Part shown: positions 50,708 to 58,535 of the stretch, one piece after another
Layout: each line of letters begins with the position of its first letter
Position numbering within the stretch: the stretch's first letter is position 1
Assembly: GCF_016820585.1 (NCBI RefSeq)
Contig: NZ_JADHDX010000004.1
Span: forward strand, 62,001 to 126,000
Reading direction: 5' to 3'
DNA length: 64,000 nucleotides
Source: Arthrobacter beigongshangensis
GTDB taxonomy: Bacteria > Bacillota > Bacilli > Bacillales_A > Planococcaceae
The notes under the pieces: model-generated
What the model was told of the DNA's origin: nothing
What the model saw: only the letters and a program-made list of their open reading frames with translations
Databases searched by the model: none
Made by a program: the position numbers and the translations under genes

Positions 50708-51025
50708 CTACAATAGCCATTGATTGTTTTGCCTACAATCAACTACGTAATCTATATACACAATACCATTTTGAATCTGGTAAATAAGTAGATACCACTT
50801 ACCCATCAAAAGCTTATAGTACTTTCCGGACGGTAGATAAGGATTTTCCAACCGCGGACTTCTTTCTGGCATAGTCTCCAGTGAATTTGCCTGTTTTTGA
50901 AAATCAACAATTAAGTTTAGAGCAGCTTGTTCATTTACTTGGGCTAAAAAGCGAGAGTGGGATACGAGCATTTGCGTGGCGCGTTCCGAGACAATAACAA
51001 TATGTTTCTTGTTATCGTTTTCCAT
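50708..51025 (-). CDS. RelE/ParE-superfamily toxin
   Basis: A 105-residue toxin of a type II system. The small alpha/beta fold is suggested by N-terminal helices (ATQMLVSHSRFLAQVNEQAALNLIVDF) and C-terminal strands ending in YKLLMGKWYLLIYQIQNGIVYIDYVVDCR. It overlaps the antitoxin gene by 14 bases, the antitoxin coming first. Members either cleave mRNA on the ribosome (RelE) or poison gyrase (ParE); the sequence does not tell which. Confidence 0.8.
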   Translation of the reverse strand: MENDNKKHIVIVSERATQMLVSHSRFLAQVNEQAALNLIVDFQKQANSLETMPERSPRLENPYLPSGKYYKLLMGKWYLLIYQIQNGIVYIDYVVDCRQNNQWLL

Positions 51026-51296
51026 CCAACACTTCCTGCACAGCTTTTTTCATCATTAAAGTAACATCATCCACACTATATCCAATTCTACCGGAAAGTC
51101 GATCTTCTTCTACTGCGACCAGATTTTCACGCAGCTTTAACATGCTTTCACGCTTTGCAAAGGCCGTAATGTCCATCACAACAAGATCACCTTCACCATT
51201 TTTTGTAAGATATACAGGTTCTCCAGTCTCTTTACATAGTTCTGAAATTTGGTTGTAGTTTTTGCGAATTGCAGCTGAAGGTTTTATATTCAACAT
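51012..51296 (-). CDS. Phd/YefM-family antitoxin
   Basis: A 94-residue antitoxin. The N-terminal Phd/YefM fold (IKPSAAIRKNYNQISELCKETGEPVYLTKNGEGDLVVMDITAF, given here by its limits 4-46) binds DNA, and the C-terminal helix neutralises the toxin. It precedes and overlaps the toxin gene. Two 11-bp direct repeats lie just upstream and are probably its operator. Confidence 0.85.
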   Translation of the reverse strand: MLNIKPSAAIRKNYNQISELCKETGEPVYLTKNGEGDLVVMDITAFAKRESMLKLRENLVAVEEDRLSGRIGYSVDDVTLMMKKAVQEVLDGKR

Positions 51297-51320
51297 AAGT
51301 CATCACTCCTTTTCGTGGCA

Positions 51321-51342
51321 CTATTGTATACCTATTGTATGC
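51321..51342 (-). promoter_or_regulatory. Tandem operator of the Phd/ParE-type system
   Basis: CTATTGTATAC and CTATTGTATGC stand head to tail, 25 bases upstream of the antitoxin start, where the antitoxin or the complex would autorepress. Confidence 0.55.
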
Positions 51343-51385
51343 TAATTATACCACAATGAATGGTTAATACCTTGTTTTTAAACCT

Positions 51386-52573
51386 TCAGATTACTTGCTC
51401 AACCATTGCCTGTACTAACTCCTCAGCAGTCACTAGCTGTTCCCCCCCACCTTGTACAAATGCATCATTACCGCCGCCTTTTCCGTTAATAAGGGGAAGT
51501 GCAGCAGCTGAAACTTGCTTCATGCTTGTTTCGATGGAAGCTCCGCGTGCGGCAACAAATTGCAGTCGGTCTTCATTATCAGCGACGAGAATTGCTATGA
51601 CATCCTCATCGTCTGTCACCAGCAGTTTAGCAAGCTTTTGTAATTGTTGAACAGTACGTCCTGTAAAGACTGCTTTGACAATGCCTTGCTGCCGGGTATT
51701 CAACAGCTCCTTCGCTTCAAATGTTAACAACGTGTCTTGCGCTTCCTCTAGCGATTTTTCAAGTGAATGATTGGTAGCTAGCAGTTTCTCAATAGCTCCG
51801 GCAACGCCGTCTTCAGGTGCACTTAACAATTGGGAGGCTGCCGTCAGCTGCTGATTTTTTTGATGTAATTGCTGCAACACACGCCCGCCACAAACAAAAT
51901 GCACACGCACTTTGCGCTTTTGCTTTTCTGTCGATAAAATTTTCAGGGCGCTTACTTGCCCCGTGGAACTTGGATGTGTACCACCGCAGCCGTTATCATC
52001 AAAGTTCGGAATGATAACTAACCGAATTTCATCCGTCACAGTCAGCTGCTTCCGAAGTGAATACTGGTCAAGCTCGCCCTCCGTCACCCATTTAGTCTCA
52101 ATGAGCCTGTTTTCAAGGATGATGTCATTCGCCAATCGTTCCGCGGCAGCCAGTTGTTCAGGTGAAACCTCTTCCACGTCCAAATCAATCGAAACCATCT
52201 CTTTTCCTAAATGAAAACTAATCGTTGGAAATCCGAATAACTCGACAAAGGCAGCTGACAAAATATGTTGTCCCGCGTGCTGCTGCATATGGTCAAAGCG
52301 ACGCTCCCAGTCAATAACACCCTCCACTTCACTTGCCGAAGTAAGACTTTCCGCCACCATATGTCGAACCTCACCACCCACCTCTTCTACATGAAGCACC
52401 GAAATGCCATTCAATGTCCCCGTATCAGCGGGCTGGCCCCCACCCTCAGGATAAAAAACTGTATTGTCTAATACGACATAAGGTCGTCCTTGCTCATCTT
52501 GTGCAGCTTTAATAACGTGCGCTGTAAACGATTTACAATAGGCATCTATGTAATACAACCGATTTTTTAACAT
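51386..52573 (-). CDS. alaX: Alanyl-tRNA editing protein AlaX with DHHA1 domain
   Basis: A 395-residue trans-editing factor that hydrolyses Ser- or Gly-tRNA-Ala. The zinc site is formed by HMQQHAGQHIL (HxxxH, about 94-104) and CGGTHPSSTGQ (about 197). YPEGGGQPAD (about 41) is also typical. Residues 260-395 are a helical linker plus DHHA1 domain ending GKGGGNDAFVQGGG, as in the C-terminus of AlaRS. No synthetase core is present. Confidence 0.92.
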   Translation of the reverse strand: MLKNRLYYIDAYCKSFTAHVIKAAQDEQGRPYVVLDNTVFYPEGGGQPADTGTLNGISVLHVEEVGGEVRHMVAESLTSASEVEGVIDWERRFDHMQQHAGQHILSAAFVELFGFPTISFHLGKEMVSIDLDVEEVSPEQLAAAERLANDIILENRLIETKWVTEGELDQYSLRKQLTVTDEIRLVIIPNFDDNGCGGTHPSSTGQVSALKILSTEKQKRKVRVHFVCGGRVLQQLHQKNQQLTAASQLLSAPEDGVAGAIEKLLATNHSLEKSLEEAQDTLLTFEAKELLNTRQQGIVKAVFTGRTVQQLQKLAKLLVTDDEDVIAILVADNEDRLQFVAARGASIETSMKQVSAAALPLINGKGGGNDAFVQGGGEQLVTAEELVQAMVEQVI

Positions 52574-52642
52574 CTCATCGACTCCCGTTAGTTGTTTTGT
52601 TTATTTTACCACGGATGAAAAGATTTGATTCGAAATCATCAT

Positions 52643-52690
52643 AAAAACACATAGCCTTTAGCATGAAGCTTGCTAAGGACTATGTGTTTA
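52643..52690. terminator. Terminator
   Basis: AAACACATAG pairs with CTATGTGTTT with an inner TAGCA/TGCTA helix. It ends the minus-strand membrane protein gene, whose stop lies inside the stem. Confidence 0.7.
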
Positions 52691-53035
52691 GGATGATAGG
52701 CGTTTATTTTTAGAAAAGGAAAGCTTTATGAGTAAGGTCTCATACTTCTCTGGCCACACGTTTTTCATCAGCAGTGTTAAAAATAGGAGGCCTATTAAGA
52801 GCGTAGTAGAGAGGATGCTTATTAATTTAAAGAAAAGTGTTTCTTGAAATCCGCCATAGCTGATGGAGATTATAACGCTACTTATTACAATGAAGGATAG
52901 AACGGGTATTAATTGAAAAAATATGTCACAGTTTTTATTACGGAGAAACTGCATCATATATGGAGAAATTAAAAAAATCAATCCGATATAAAGCAAAACG
53001 ACAAGGACGTCTATGAAAACTATGAATTTGTCCAT
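52688..53035 (-). CDS. Small integral membrane protein of unknown function
   Basis: A 115-residue protein with three hydrophobic segments (about 5-28, 42-62, 72-92) and a basic tail. AAGGAGG lies about 12 bases before the ATG. I recognise no family and neighbours give no hint. Confidence 0.6.
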   Translation of the reverse strand: MDKFIVFIDVLVVLLYIGLIFLISPYMMQFLRNKNCDIFFQLIPVLSFIVISSVIISISYGGFQETLFFKLISILSTTLLIGLLFLTLLMKNVWPEKYETLLIKLSFSKNKRLSS

Positions 53036-53194
53036 TACTCTTCAGTGCCTCCTTCTAGTAAATCATGTACTAAATTTATACCCGTTCATATATGTTATTA
53101 TGCATTCTGCTAGTATTAAATTTGAACATCTGTCAAGCATAAAACTGCCCATGGCGGTTATAAAGCTCTTCATGACAACCGCAGGCGAATTAAT

Positions 53195-53226
53195 AAAGGA
53201 GAGCTGATTAGGTAAGCTCTCCTTTG
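53195..53226. terminator. Rho-independent terminator
   Basis: AAAGGAGAGCT pairs perfectly with AGCTCTCCTTT. It lies 5 bases beyond the anti-sigma gene on the minus strand. Confidence 0.8.
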
Positions 53227-53230
53227 CTTA

Positions 53231-53986
53231 TTATTCAACAATCTCAAAGCTCTTTAGCATATGATGGAATCTTGCACCATGGCCTTCTGCGGCTTCGAGG
53301 AAGTAGTTTTCTGTAATAACGAAACTGCCTTGCTTGCCATTGCTGATGACATAGGCGGTGACGACCTTACTTTTAGCATCGTTACCTGCCAAACCGTGCA
53401 ACCAGAACCCTTGAATCGGTTCAGTCACTGTTTCGACTGCTCGCAGCTCTGGAAAATCTTCTTTCAATTCAGCCTCTATTTTAGTGACGAGGTCTTCAGG
53501 TTTTTCATCTGTAACTTGTTTAATTTCCATCGTTACTTCCGGATACTGTGCTGGAAGTGGCTCGATTGTTGTGATAATGTCGCTATCCTCACCGTTCATC
53601 ATTTTGTAACGCGTTTCATCGAGGTAAATCACGTAATCAGCGTTTGTTCCTTCGTTCAAATGAACGTCGGTTTCTTCATCTTGACCTTCAATGCTTTGAA
53701 TAATCTCTTTTTCAGGAACAAATAAATCTTTAATGCCTTTCATAAATGCTGTTCCCGTATCCGTTGTGAAACTGAATACGATGGCAAGGGCTGCTGCCGC
53801 TGTTAGGATAATCGGAACTATACGATTTTTCTTCTTCATTTTCTTCACATCTCCTCTGTGTACAACAGGCTCTTCGCTGAATAATTTTTGTTCGAGGCTG
53901 TTCCAAATTTCATCTTGCAGGCCATCAGTTTGTTGTTTGGTCTGTTTGTCCAAAGCTTCCTTTGCTTGTTTATCGACAGGATTCAT
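53231..53986 (-). CDS. Membrane anti-sigma factor
   Basis: A 251-residue protein with a cytoplasmic N-terminal region (1-52), one membrane segment (about 54-72, IVPIILTAAAALAIVFSF) and an outer domain. Its ATG overlaps the sigma gene stop in ATGA. This is the second ECF pair in the window, with the same gene order and topology as the pair at 47.3 kb but little sequence likeness. The signal it senses is unknown. Confidence 0.78.
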   Translation of the reverse strand: MNPVDKQAKEALDKQTKQQTDGLQDEIWNSLEQKLFSEEPVVHRGDVKKMKKKNRIVPIILTAAAALAIVFSFTTDTGTAFMKGIKDLFVPEKEIIQSIEGQDEETDVHLNEGTNADYVIYLDETRYKMMNGEDSDIITTIEPLPAQYPEVTMEIKQVTDEKPEDLVTKIEAELKEDFPELRAVETVTEPIQGFWLHGLAGNDAKSKVVTAYVISNGKQGSFVITENYFLEAAEGHGARFHHMLKSFEIVE

Positions 53987-54519
53987 TGTGAATCACCCTC
54001 CTTTTCCGCTAAATTCAACTGTTCTTTTAACCGTTTTCTTCCTTTGAATAACCGCGACTTCACAGTGTTATGATTCAGCTCAAGAATGTCTGCAATTTCT
54101 TTTTCAGTAAAACCCTTGATATATTTTAAAATGAGCGGAATCCGGTGCAGATCATCTAACGATTGAATCGTGTCGTATAAGACAGATAGATGATCGAAGG
54201 ATTGTTCAGCAAGGGCTGGGTCATTTTCTAAATCAGGATGCTCGAACTTGGAAAGAGGTGACTCTTTCTTTAGTAATCGGAGGCATTCATTCGTCAAAAT
54301 CCGGTAAAACCATGGATCGAATGGTAGCTCCGGATTATAGCTATTTATTTGTCGATACACGCGGATGAACGTTTCCTGTACGGCATCTTTCGCCATTTCA
54401 CGGTTGCGGGTCATGGCATAAGCTATTCGAATGGCGTAGTCTGAATAGGCTTCGTAAAAATAGCGGAAGGACTCTTTATCGCCAGCCTGAATGTTACGGA
54501 TCCAGTCGTTGTTTTTCAC
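53983..54519 (-). CDS. ECF-type RNA polymerase sigma factor
   Basis: A 178-residue ECF sigma factor. Region 2 includes FRYFYEAYSDYAIRIAYAMTRNREMAKDAVQETFIRVYRQ (about 15-55), and region 4 FTEKEIADILELNHNTVKSRLFKGRKRL. The GTG at 54519 follows GAAAGGAGTGA at good spacing; a longer frame begins at 54618 but has no site. An ECF-like promoter lies upstream, suggesting autoregulation. Confidence 0.87.
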   Translation of the reverse strand: MKNNDWIRNIQAGDKESFRYFYEAYSDYAIRIAYAMTRNREMAKDAVQETFIRVYRQINSYNPELPFDPWFYRILTNECLRLLKKESPLSKFEHPDLENDPALAEQSFDHLSVLYDTIQSLDDLHRIPLILKYIKGFTEKEIADILELNHNTVKSRLFKGRKRLKEQLNLAEKEGDSQ

Positions 54520-54570
54520 TTTAGCTTCACTCCTTTCAGAACGGCTGTATTTTGCCGCTCTTACTATACA

Positions 54571-54599
54571 TACCCTTATAAGCTTGAAAAAGTTTTCGA
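54571..54599 (-). promoter_or_regulatory. Candidate ECF sigma autoregulatory promoter
   Basis: On the minus strand GAAAACTTTTT is followed 13 bases later by GTATG, similar to the AAC...CGT/GTA pattern of ECF promoters, about 50-80 bases before the sigma gene. Confidence 0.4.
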
Positions 54600-54700
54600 A
54601 GGGGGAATATTTTATCACCTGAGCGTAAAATCGTATGCTAATCGATGAAGTTGTGTAGAATAAAGGTTATGAATAAAAAACTTACAGGGGAGAGATACAT

Positions 54701-55243
54701 ATGAAAATTGTAGCGCTTGTGGGAAGTTTACGAAAAGGTTCATTTAATATGCAGTTAGTGAAAACGATTGAACAGAGATATAGCCATCTGTTTAAGCTAG
54801 AAATTGCGGATATCGGCAGTTTGCCACATTATAATGAGGATGATGAAAAGACTCCATCTGAGGTAGTGAAGCAATTTAAACAGCAGATTGCGGAGGCAGA
54901 TGCTGTTATTATCAGTACACCTGAATTTAACTGGTCTGTGCCAGGAGTGCTACAAAACGCATTGGACTGGACCTCAAGAGTGGACCGTCCGCTTGTTGGA
55001 AAACCAGTTTTACCAATGGGAGCATCCCAAGGAGTGCTAGGTACTGTAAGAGCACAATTGCATTTACGCCAAGTGTTGATGAGCATGGGTGTCAACGCCA
55101 AAATAATGCCACCTGCAGGTAATGAGATTTTCATTGGAGCGGCGGGGCAGAAATTTGCGGATGGTGCACTGACGGATGAACCGACATTACAATTTTTGGA
55201 TCAAGTGATTGATAGATTTGTCGCTTTTGCAAAAGAACAGTAA
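54701..55243 (+). CDS. NADPH-dependent FMN reductase (YhdA/ChrR-like)
   Basis: A 180-residue flavodoxin-fold reductase. GSLRKGSFNMQL (about 8-19) is the FMN phosphate loop, and TPEFNWSVPGVLQNALDW (about 73-90) the isoalloxazine contact. Such enzymes reduce quinones, azo dyes or chromate. AGGGGAGAG precedes the ATG. It converges on a GNAT gene across a terminator. Confidence 0.88.
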   Translation: MKIVALVGSLRKGSFNMQLVKTIEQRYSHLFKLEIADIGSLPHYNEDDEKTPSEVVKQFKQQIAEADAVIISTPEFNWSVPGVLQNALDWTSRVDRPLVGKPVLPMGASQGVLGTVRAQLHLRQVLMSMGVNAKIMPPAGNEIFIGAAGQKFADGALTDEPTLQFLDQVIDRFVAFAKEQ

Positions 55244-55269
55244 GCCAATTGTTTTTTCAATAAATAAGG

Positions 55270-55317
55270 AAAACCGTACTTTGATTTCGAATGACGAAAT
55301 CGAAGTACGGTTTTTGT
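55270..55317. terminator. Bidirectional terminator between convergent genes
   Basis: AAAACCGTACTT and AAGTACGGTTTT frame a second helix GATTTC/GAAATC. Confidence 0.88.
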
Positions 55318-55881
55318 TTAAACCATTTTCACCATATGATGAAACGGCTCACCTATGATTGTCCACGGTGATACGATTTCGTAGCCGAGGCGTTTGTAGA
55401 GACGGATGGCAGGTTCTTTTTGTGTTTCGACATTCAAGGAAAGTTTCCTGATGTCCTTTTGCCTTGCAACGTCTTCCGCATAGGCAAATAGTTGAGAGCC
55501 AATTCCTTCGCCGCGAAACGCAGGATCGATGCAGACCGTGTCGATATACAATTCATCCACCAATGATTCAGCGTCGATTTTAGTGTTCGCAGCACCTTTT
55601 TTAGCAAGCCAATCACTTAAGTTTCGATCGAGTGCAGGGGCGTCTTTACCTGGGTACAAGACTATAATCCCTGCAACTGTACCGCTTAGTTCCGCTATAT
55701 ATGTATAGAGGTAGGAATGCCGATTGTCATTCTGCCTAAATAATTCACATAGCCCTTGCTCTACCAAATCCCATTCCGTTTCACCTGTCATACGTTTTGC
55801 GATATCCCCAATCGCATCGATAATGAGGGGCGCGGCGCTCTTGGCATCGTCTGGCTGTGCTTGTCGTATTGTAATTTTCAA
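55318..55881 (-). CDS. GNAT-family N-acetyltransferase
   Basis: A 187-residue acetyltransferase. Motif A is VDELYIDTVCIDPAFRGEGIGSQL (about 108-131, with the R/Q-x-x-G-x-G/A acetyl-CoA loop as RGEGIG). Motif B is LNVETQKEPAIRLYKRLGYE. The acceptor is unknown. Confidence 0.85.
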   Translation of the reverse strand: MKITIRQAQPDDAKSAAPLIIDAIGDIAKRMTGETEWDLVEQGLCELFRQNDNRHSYLYTYIAELSGTVAGIIVLYPGKDAPALDRNLSDWLAKKGAANTKIDAESLVDELYIDTVCIDPAFRGEGIGSQLFAYAEDVARQKDIRKLSLNVETQKEPAIRLYKRLGYEIVSPWTIIGEPFHHMVKMV

Positions 55882-55943
55882 CTGTAAAATCTCCTTTGTC
55901 TATCATAATTATTGTAACAAAGTGACTGCGTTTGAGAAAAGTA

Positions 55944-55976
55944 AAACAGCCCACCGCAAAATGCAATGGGCTGTTT
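55944..55976. terminator. Rho-independent terminator
   Basis: AAACAGCCCA pairs with TGGGCTGTTT, just beyond the DMT transporter stop on the minus strand. Confidence 0.78.
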
Positions 55977-55978
55977 AG

Positions 55979-56866
55979 CTATCGGGTATATTTCAATCGC
56001 CGCTGTGCCAGTGTTGGTAATGTCATGCCCACCAAGATAACGAGGATGCCGACAACTTGGAGAGCAGTGAGCGTTTCACTCAGTAAAATGACAGAAACAG
56101 TGACAGCTACGGGTAATTCCATTGCGCTTAAAATCGACGTCATCGCTGTGCCTACTTTTGGCACGGCAATGGAGAAGAGGTAAATCGGAATGACAATCCC
56201 GAACAGACCGAGGATCAAACCGTAGATCCATAAGCCCCCGGCGAATAGCGTACCATTCCAAACGATTTCCGGCGTTTGGAAAAAGAAGATAGCAATTGCT
56301 GCAAAGAACGACGTGAACAGCAGTCGGGTTTCAGTGTCCATGCCTTCAATTTGCCGCTGGTTAATCATCACAAATGACGCAAAGCTAACAGCCGAAGCCA
56401 TTCCCCATGCCCAGCCTTGCCACGGAATACCGCTAAGATCTGCATCAATCACACCTGCGGCCAAAATTGTTCCGGCGAAAAGGAACAGCAAGGAAATGAC
56501 TTCAACACGTTTTGGAAGACGTCGCCTCGCAATACAATCGAACAACATGCCAATCCAAGTGAATTGGAATAGCATAACAACAGCAAGTGATGCAGGCATA
56601 TATTCAATCGCTTGCCCATAAACAGTCCCCGTCGTTGCCGTAAATAAACCCGCGAGAAGTAGCGTATAGCCACCTCCGAATTTTGGAACCTTATGTCTAA
56701 CGATCATAAAAACAATAAGAGCTATGAAAAAACCGACGAAGTATTGGCTTGTCACTGCTTCCGCAGCGGTAAAGCCATCTCGGATTGCTAGTTTAATAAT
56801 TGTTGAAAGAATTCCGTAGCAGCTCGCCGCAAAGACGATGAGTAACGGGTACATCCATTGTTTCAT
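55979..56866 (-). CDS. EamA/DMT-family transporter
   Basis: A 295-residue drug/metabolite transporter with ten hydrophobic segments in two EamA repeats (about 8-140 and 155-288). Members export amino acids, nucleotides or drugs. The ATG at 56866 has GGGGGA 5 bases upstream; a longer frame from 56992 adds 42 hydrophilic residues with no site and is rejected. Confidence 0.87.
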   Translation of the reverse strand: MKQWMYPLLIVFAASCYGILSTIIKLAIRDGFTAAEAVTSQYFVGFFIALIVFMIVRHKVPKFGGGYTLLLAGLFTATTGTVYGQAIEYMPASLAVVMLFQFTWIGMLFDCIARRRLPKRVEVISLLFLFAGTILAAGVIDADLSGIPWQGWAWGMASAVSFASFVMINQRQIEGMDTETRLLFTSFFAAIAIFFFQTPEIVWNGTLFAGGLWIYGLILGLFGIVIPIYLFSIAVPKVGTAMTSILSAMELPVAVTVSVILLSETLTALQVVGILVILVGMTLPTLAQRRLKYTR

Positions 56867-57039
56867 AAAAATCCCCCATTCTATTCCATTCGCTAGTATA
56901 GCACGGTTTGGTGAAATTAAGCATGTCTGAAGTCTGACCTCTCTGAAATGGAGCCAACGATGGATTGACCCTTCCTGTAAATCGTGTTCCATGATACGAT
57001 GGGAAAAATGAATTTATCTAAATTCAGCAGATGTATTTG

Positions 57040-57245
57040 TACTGAAAGCGAAGCGTCAGCTACAGAAGGCCCCCACGATCCATAAGTGGCGGGATGAATG
57101 AAAAAAACCTTTCATTCAGCGGGAGTCCAAACAAATGCTGAATCGAGATAAAGCCTCCGGCGGATGTCACGGATTTTTTAGGGTAGCTTTTCGAGCAAGC
57201 TCGAAAAAAATCCGGACGCAATCACGCCGAGGCGTGATTGATAGG
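57040..57245 (+). ncRNA. Highly structured leader with four hairpins upstream of the kinase gene
   Basis: Hairpins in order: CCCCCAC...GTGGCGGG (57070-57093), TGAATGAAA/TTTCATTCA (57095-57118), GGATTTTTT.../...AAAAAATCC (57171-57213) enclosing TTTTCGAGC/GCTCGAAAA, and the perfect CAATCACGCC-GA-GGCGTGATTG (57219-57240). It ends 5 bases before the ribosome site of the PfkB gene. It could be a regulatory leader or the structured end of a degenerate IS200/IS605-like element. The rest of the 56867-57256 gap shows nothing further. Confidence 0.45.
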
Positions 57246-57256
57246 GGAGTATTGTT

Positions 57257-58195
57257 ATGATGGATTCAAAGAAAAAGCATGTATTGATTTACGGCGATGC
57301 GTTTGTTGATTATATAGCAGAGGATCAGTCGAATTCGGCGTTCGTCACATTTCTTGGTGGAGCCACGGTAAATGTAGCGGCGGGCATTTCGAGACTGGGC
57401 GCAGCTTCTGCATTCATTACGGTGACAGGGGATGATGAGACATCGAAGTTTGTGCGGGATGAATTGAGCAAAGAAGGCGTTGATTTGTCATTTGCAAAGC
57501 TGAAAAAAGACAAGCGTGTAAGCGGGGTTTATATACATTTGACGGAAGGCAATGATCGTATTTTCCACACTTATGTTGATGAAACGCCAACTATCCAAAT
57601 AGAACCTTCTGATCTAACTGATCAGGCATTTCAAGAGGCCTCCGTTCTGCATATTTGTTCGGGGACGATGTTTCAACCGACGGCTTTAAAGACGACACGG
57701 GAAGCCGTCCGATTGGCAAAAGCAACAAATCTATTGCTGTCGTTAGATGCGAATATTCGTCCGCTCCGTTGGGAAAGTGAAGCGATGTGTCGTGAAACGA
57801 TTATGTCATTCATCACCGAAGTCGATTTATTGAAATTAACCGATGAAGAACTGTTTTTCTTAACGGAGACAACGACGCTTGAAGCTGGAATTGCTAAACT
57901 GGCAACCTATCAGGTACCGGTTATTCTAATTACAGCTGGGGAAATGGGGACATATGCGGTCATTGATGGTGTTCACACACATGTGGCTGTTGAACCCGTG
58001 GTACCTGTCGATACGACGGGAGCAGGGGACGCTTTCATTGCAGGTATCTTGCGTCAAATCCACTTGAAAGGCAAGCCTGTAAATCATGATGAGTGGATAG
58101 ACTACATTTCATTTGGCAATAAACTTGGTGCACTTTGCACGAGCAAACCAGGCGCTCTATCGGCCATGCCACGGCTTGAAGAAATTGAAGAATGA
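57257..58195 (+). CDS. PfkB-family carbohydrate kinase (fructokinase/ribokinase-like)
   Basis: A 312-residue sugar kinase. GGATVNVAAGISRLGA (about 33-48) is PfkB signature 1, and DTTGAGDAFIAGIL (about 254) is signature 2 with the catalytic Asp in GAGD. It phosphorylates a sugar or nucleoside with ATP. AGGGGAG precedes tandem ATGs at 57257 and 57260. It is preceded by the structured leader and has its own terminator. Confidence 0.87.
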   Translation: MMDSKKKHVLIYGDAFVDYIAEDQSNSAFVTFLGGATVNVAAGISRLGAASAFITVTGDDETSKFVRDELSKEGVDLSFAKLKKDKRVSGVYIHLTEGNDRIFHTYVDETPTIQIEPSDLTDQAFQEASVLHICSGTMFQPTALKTTREAVRLAKATNLLLSLDANIRPLRWESEAMCRETIMSFITEVDLLKLTDEELFFLTETTTLEAGIAKLATYQVPVILITAGEMGTYAVIDGVHTHVAVEPVVPVDTTGAGDAFIAGILRQIHLKGKPVNHDEWIDYISFGNKLGALCTSKPGALSAMPRLEEIEE

Positions 58196-58197
58196 CG

Positions 58198-58227
58198 AAA
58201 ACCTCCCTTTTGCTGGGAGGTTTTTTG
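58198..58227 (+). terminator. Rho-independent terminator
   Basis: AAAACCTCCC pairs perfectly with GGGAGGTTTT, with a T-run. Confidence 0.9.
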
Positions 58228-58263
58228 TGTTACACGATCCTTTTATGTTATTCATATCTATAT

Positions 58264-58298
58264 TTGTTCTATGAAATATAGAACAACTCTGTTATACT
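58264..58298 (+). promoter_or_regulatory. Palindromic operator and -10 upstream of yxlEFG
   Basis: TTGTTCTAT-N5-ATAGAACAA (58264-58286) is a perfect 9-bp-arm palindrome, followed 6 bases later by TATACT (58293-58298). The -35 would lie inside the palindrome. GntR/YtrA-type repressors use such sites for small ABC operons, but no such regulator is in the window. Confidence 0.55.
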
Positions 58299-58334
58299 AG
58301 GGATATAGCAAAATAAAGAAAGGATGTGGAGTGA

Positions 58335-58535
58335 ATGTCTGAACTTGCAAGTATTCCGTGGAATCTCATACTACCGTTAATTGTCCTTCAATTTATCTTG
58401 ATGGTTGTTGCACTCATTGACGTTATCCGTCATCAGCGGACGAATGGACCATTTATCATGTGGATTTTTATCATTGTCCTTGGTAATTTAATAGGGCCCA
58501 TTTTGTACTTTATTTTTGGGAGGCGGCAGGCATGA
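58335..58535 (+). CDS. yxlE: YxlE-like small membrane protein (PLDc_N domain)
   Basis: A 66-residue protein with two membrane helices (about 10-30 and 40-60) and the PLDc_N signature TNGPFIMWIFIIVLGNLIGPILYF. It heads the same three-gene order (small protein, ABC ATPase, ABC permease) as Bacillus yxlE-yxlF-yxlG. Those genes belong to the sigY operon and help to restrain SigY; no sigY is present here. Its stop overlaps the ATPase start in ATGA. Confidence 0.82.
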   Translation: MSELASIPWNLILPLIVLQFILMVVALIDVIRHQRTNGPFIMWIFIIVLGNLIGPILYFIFGRRQA

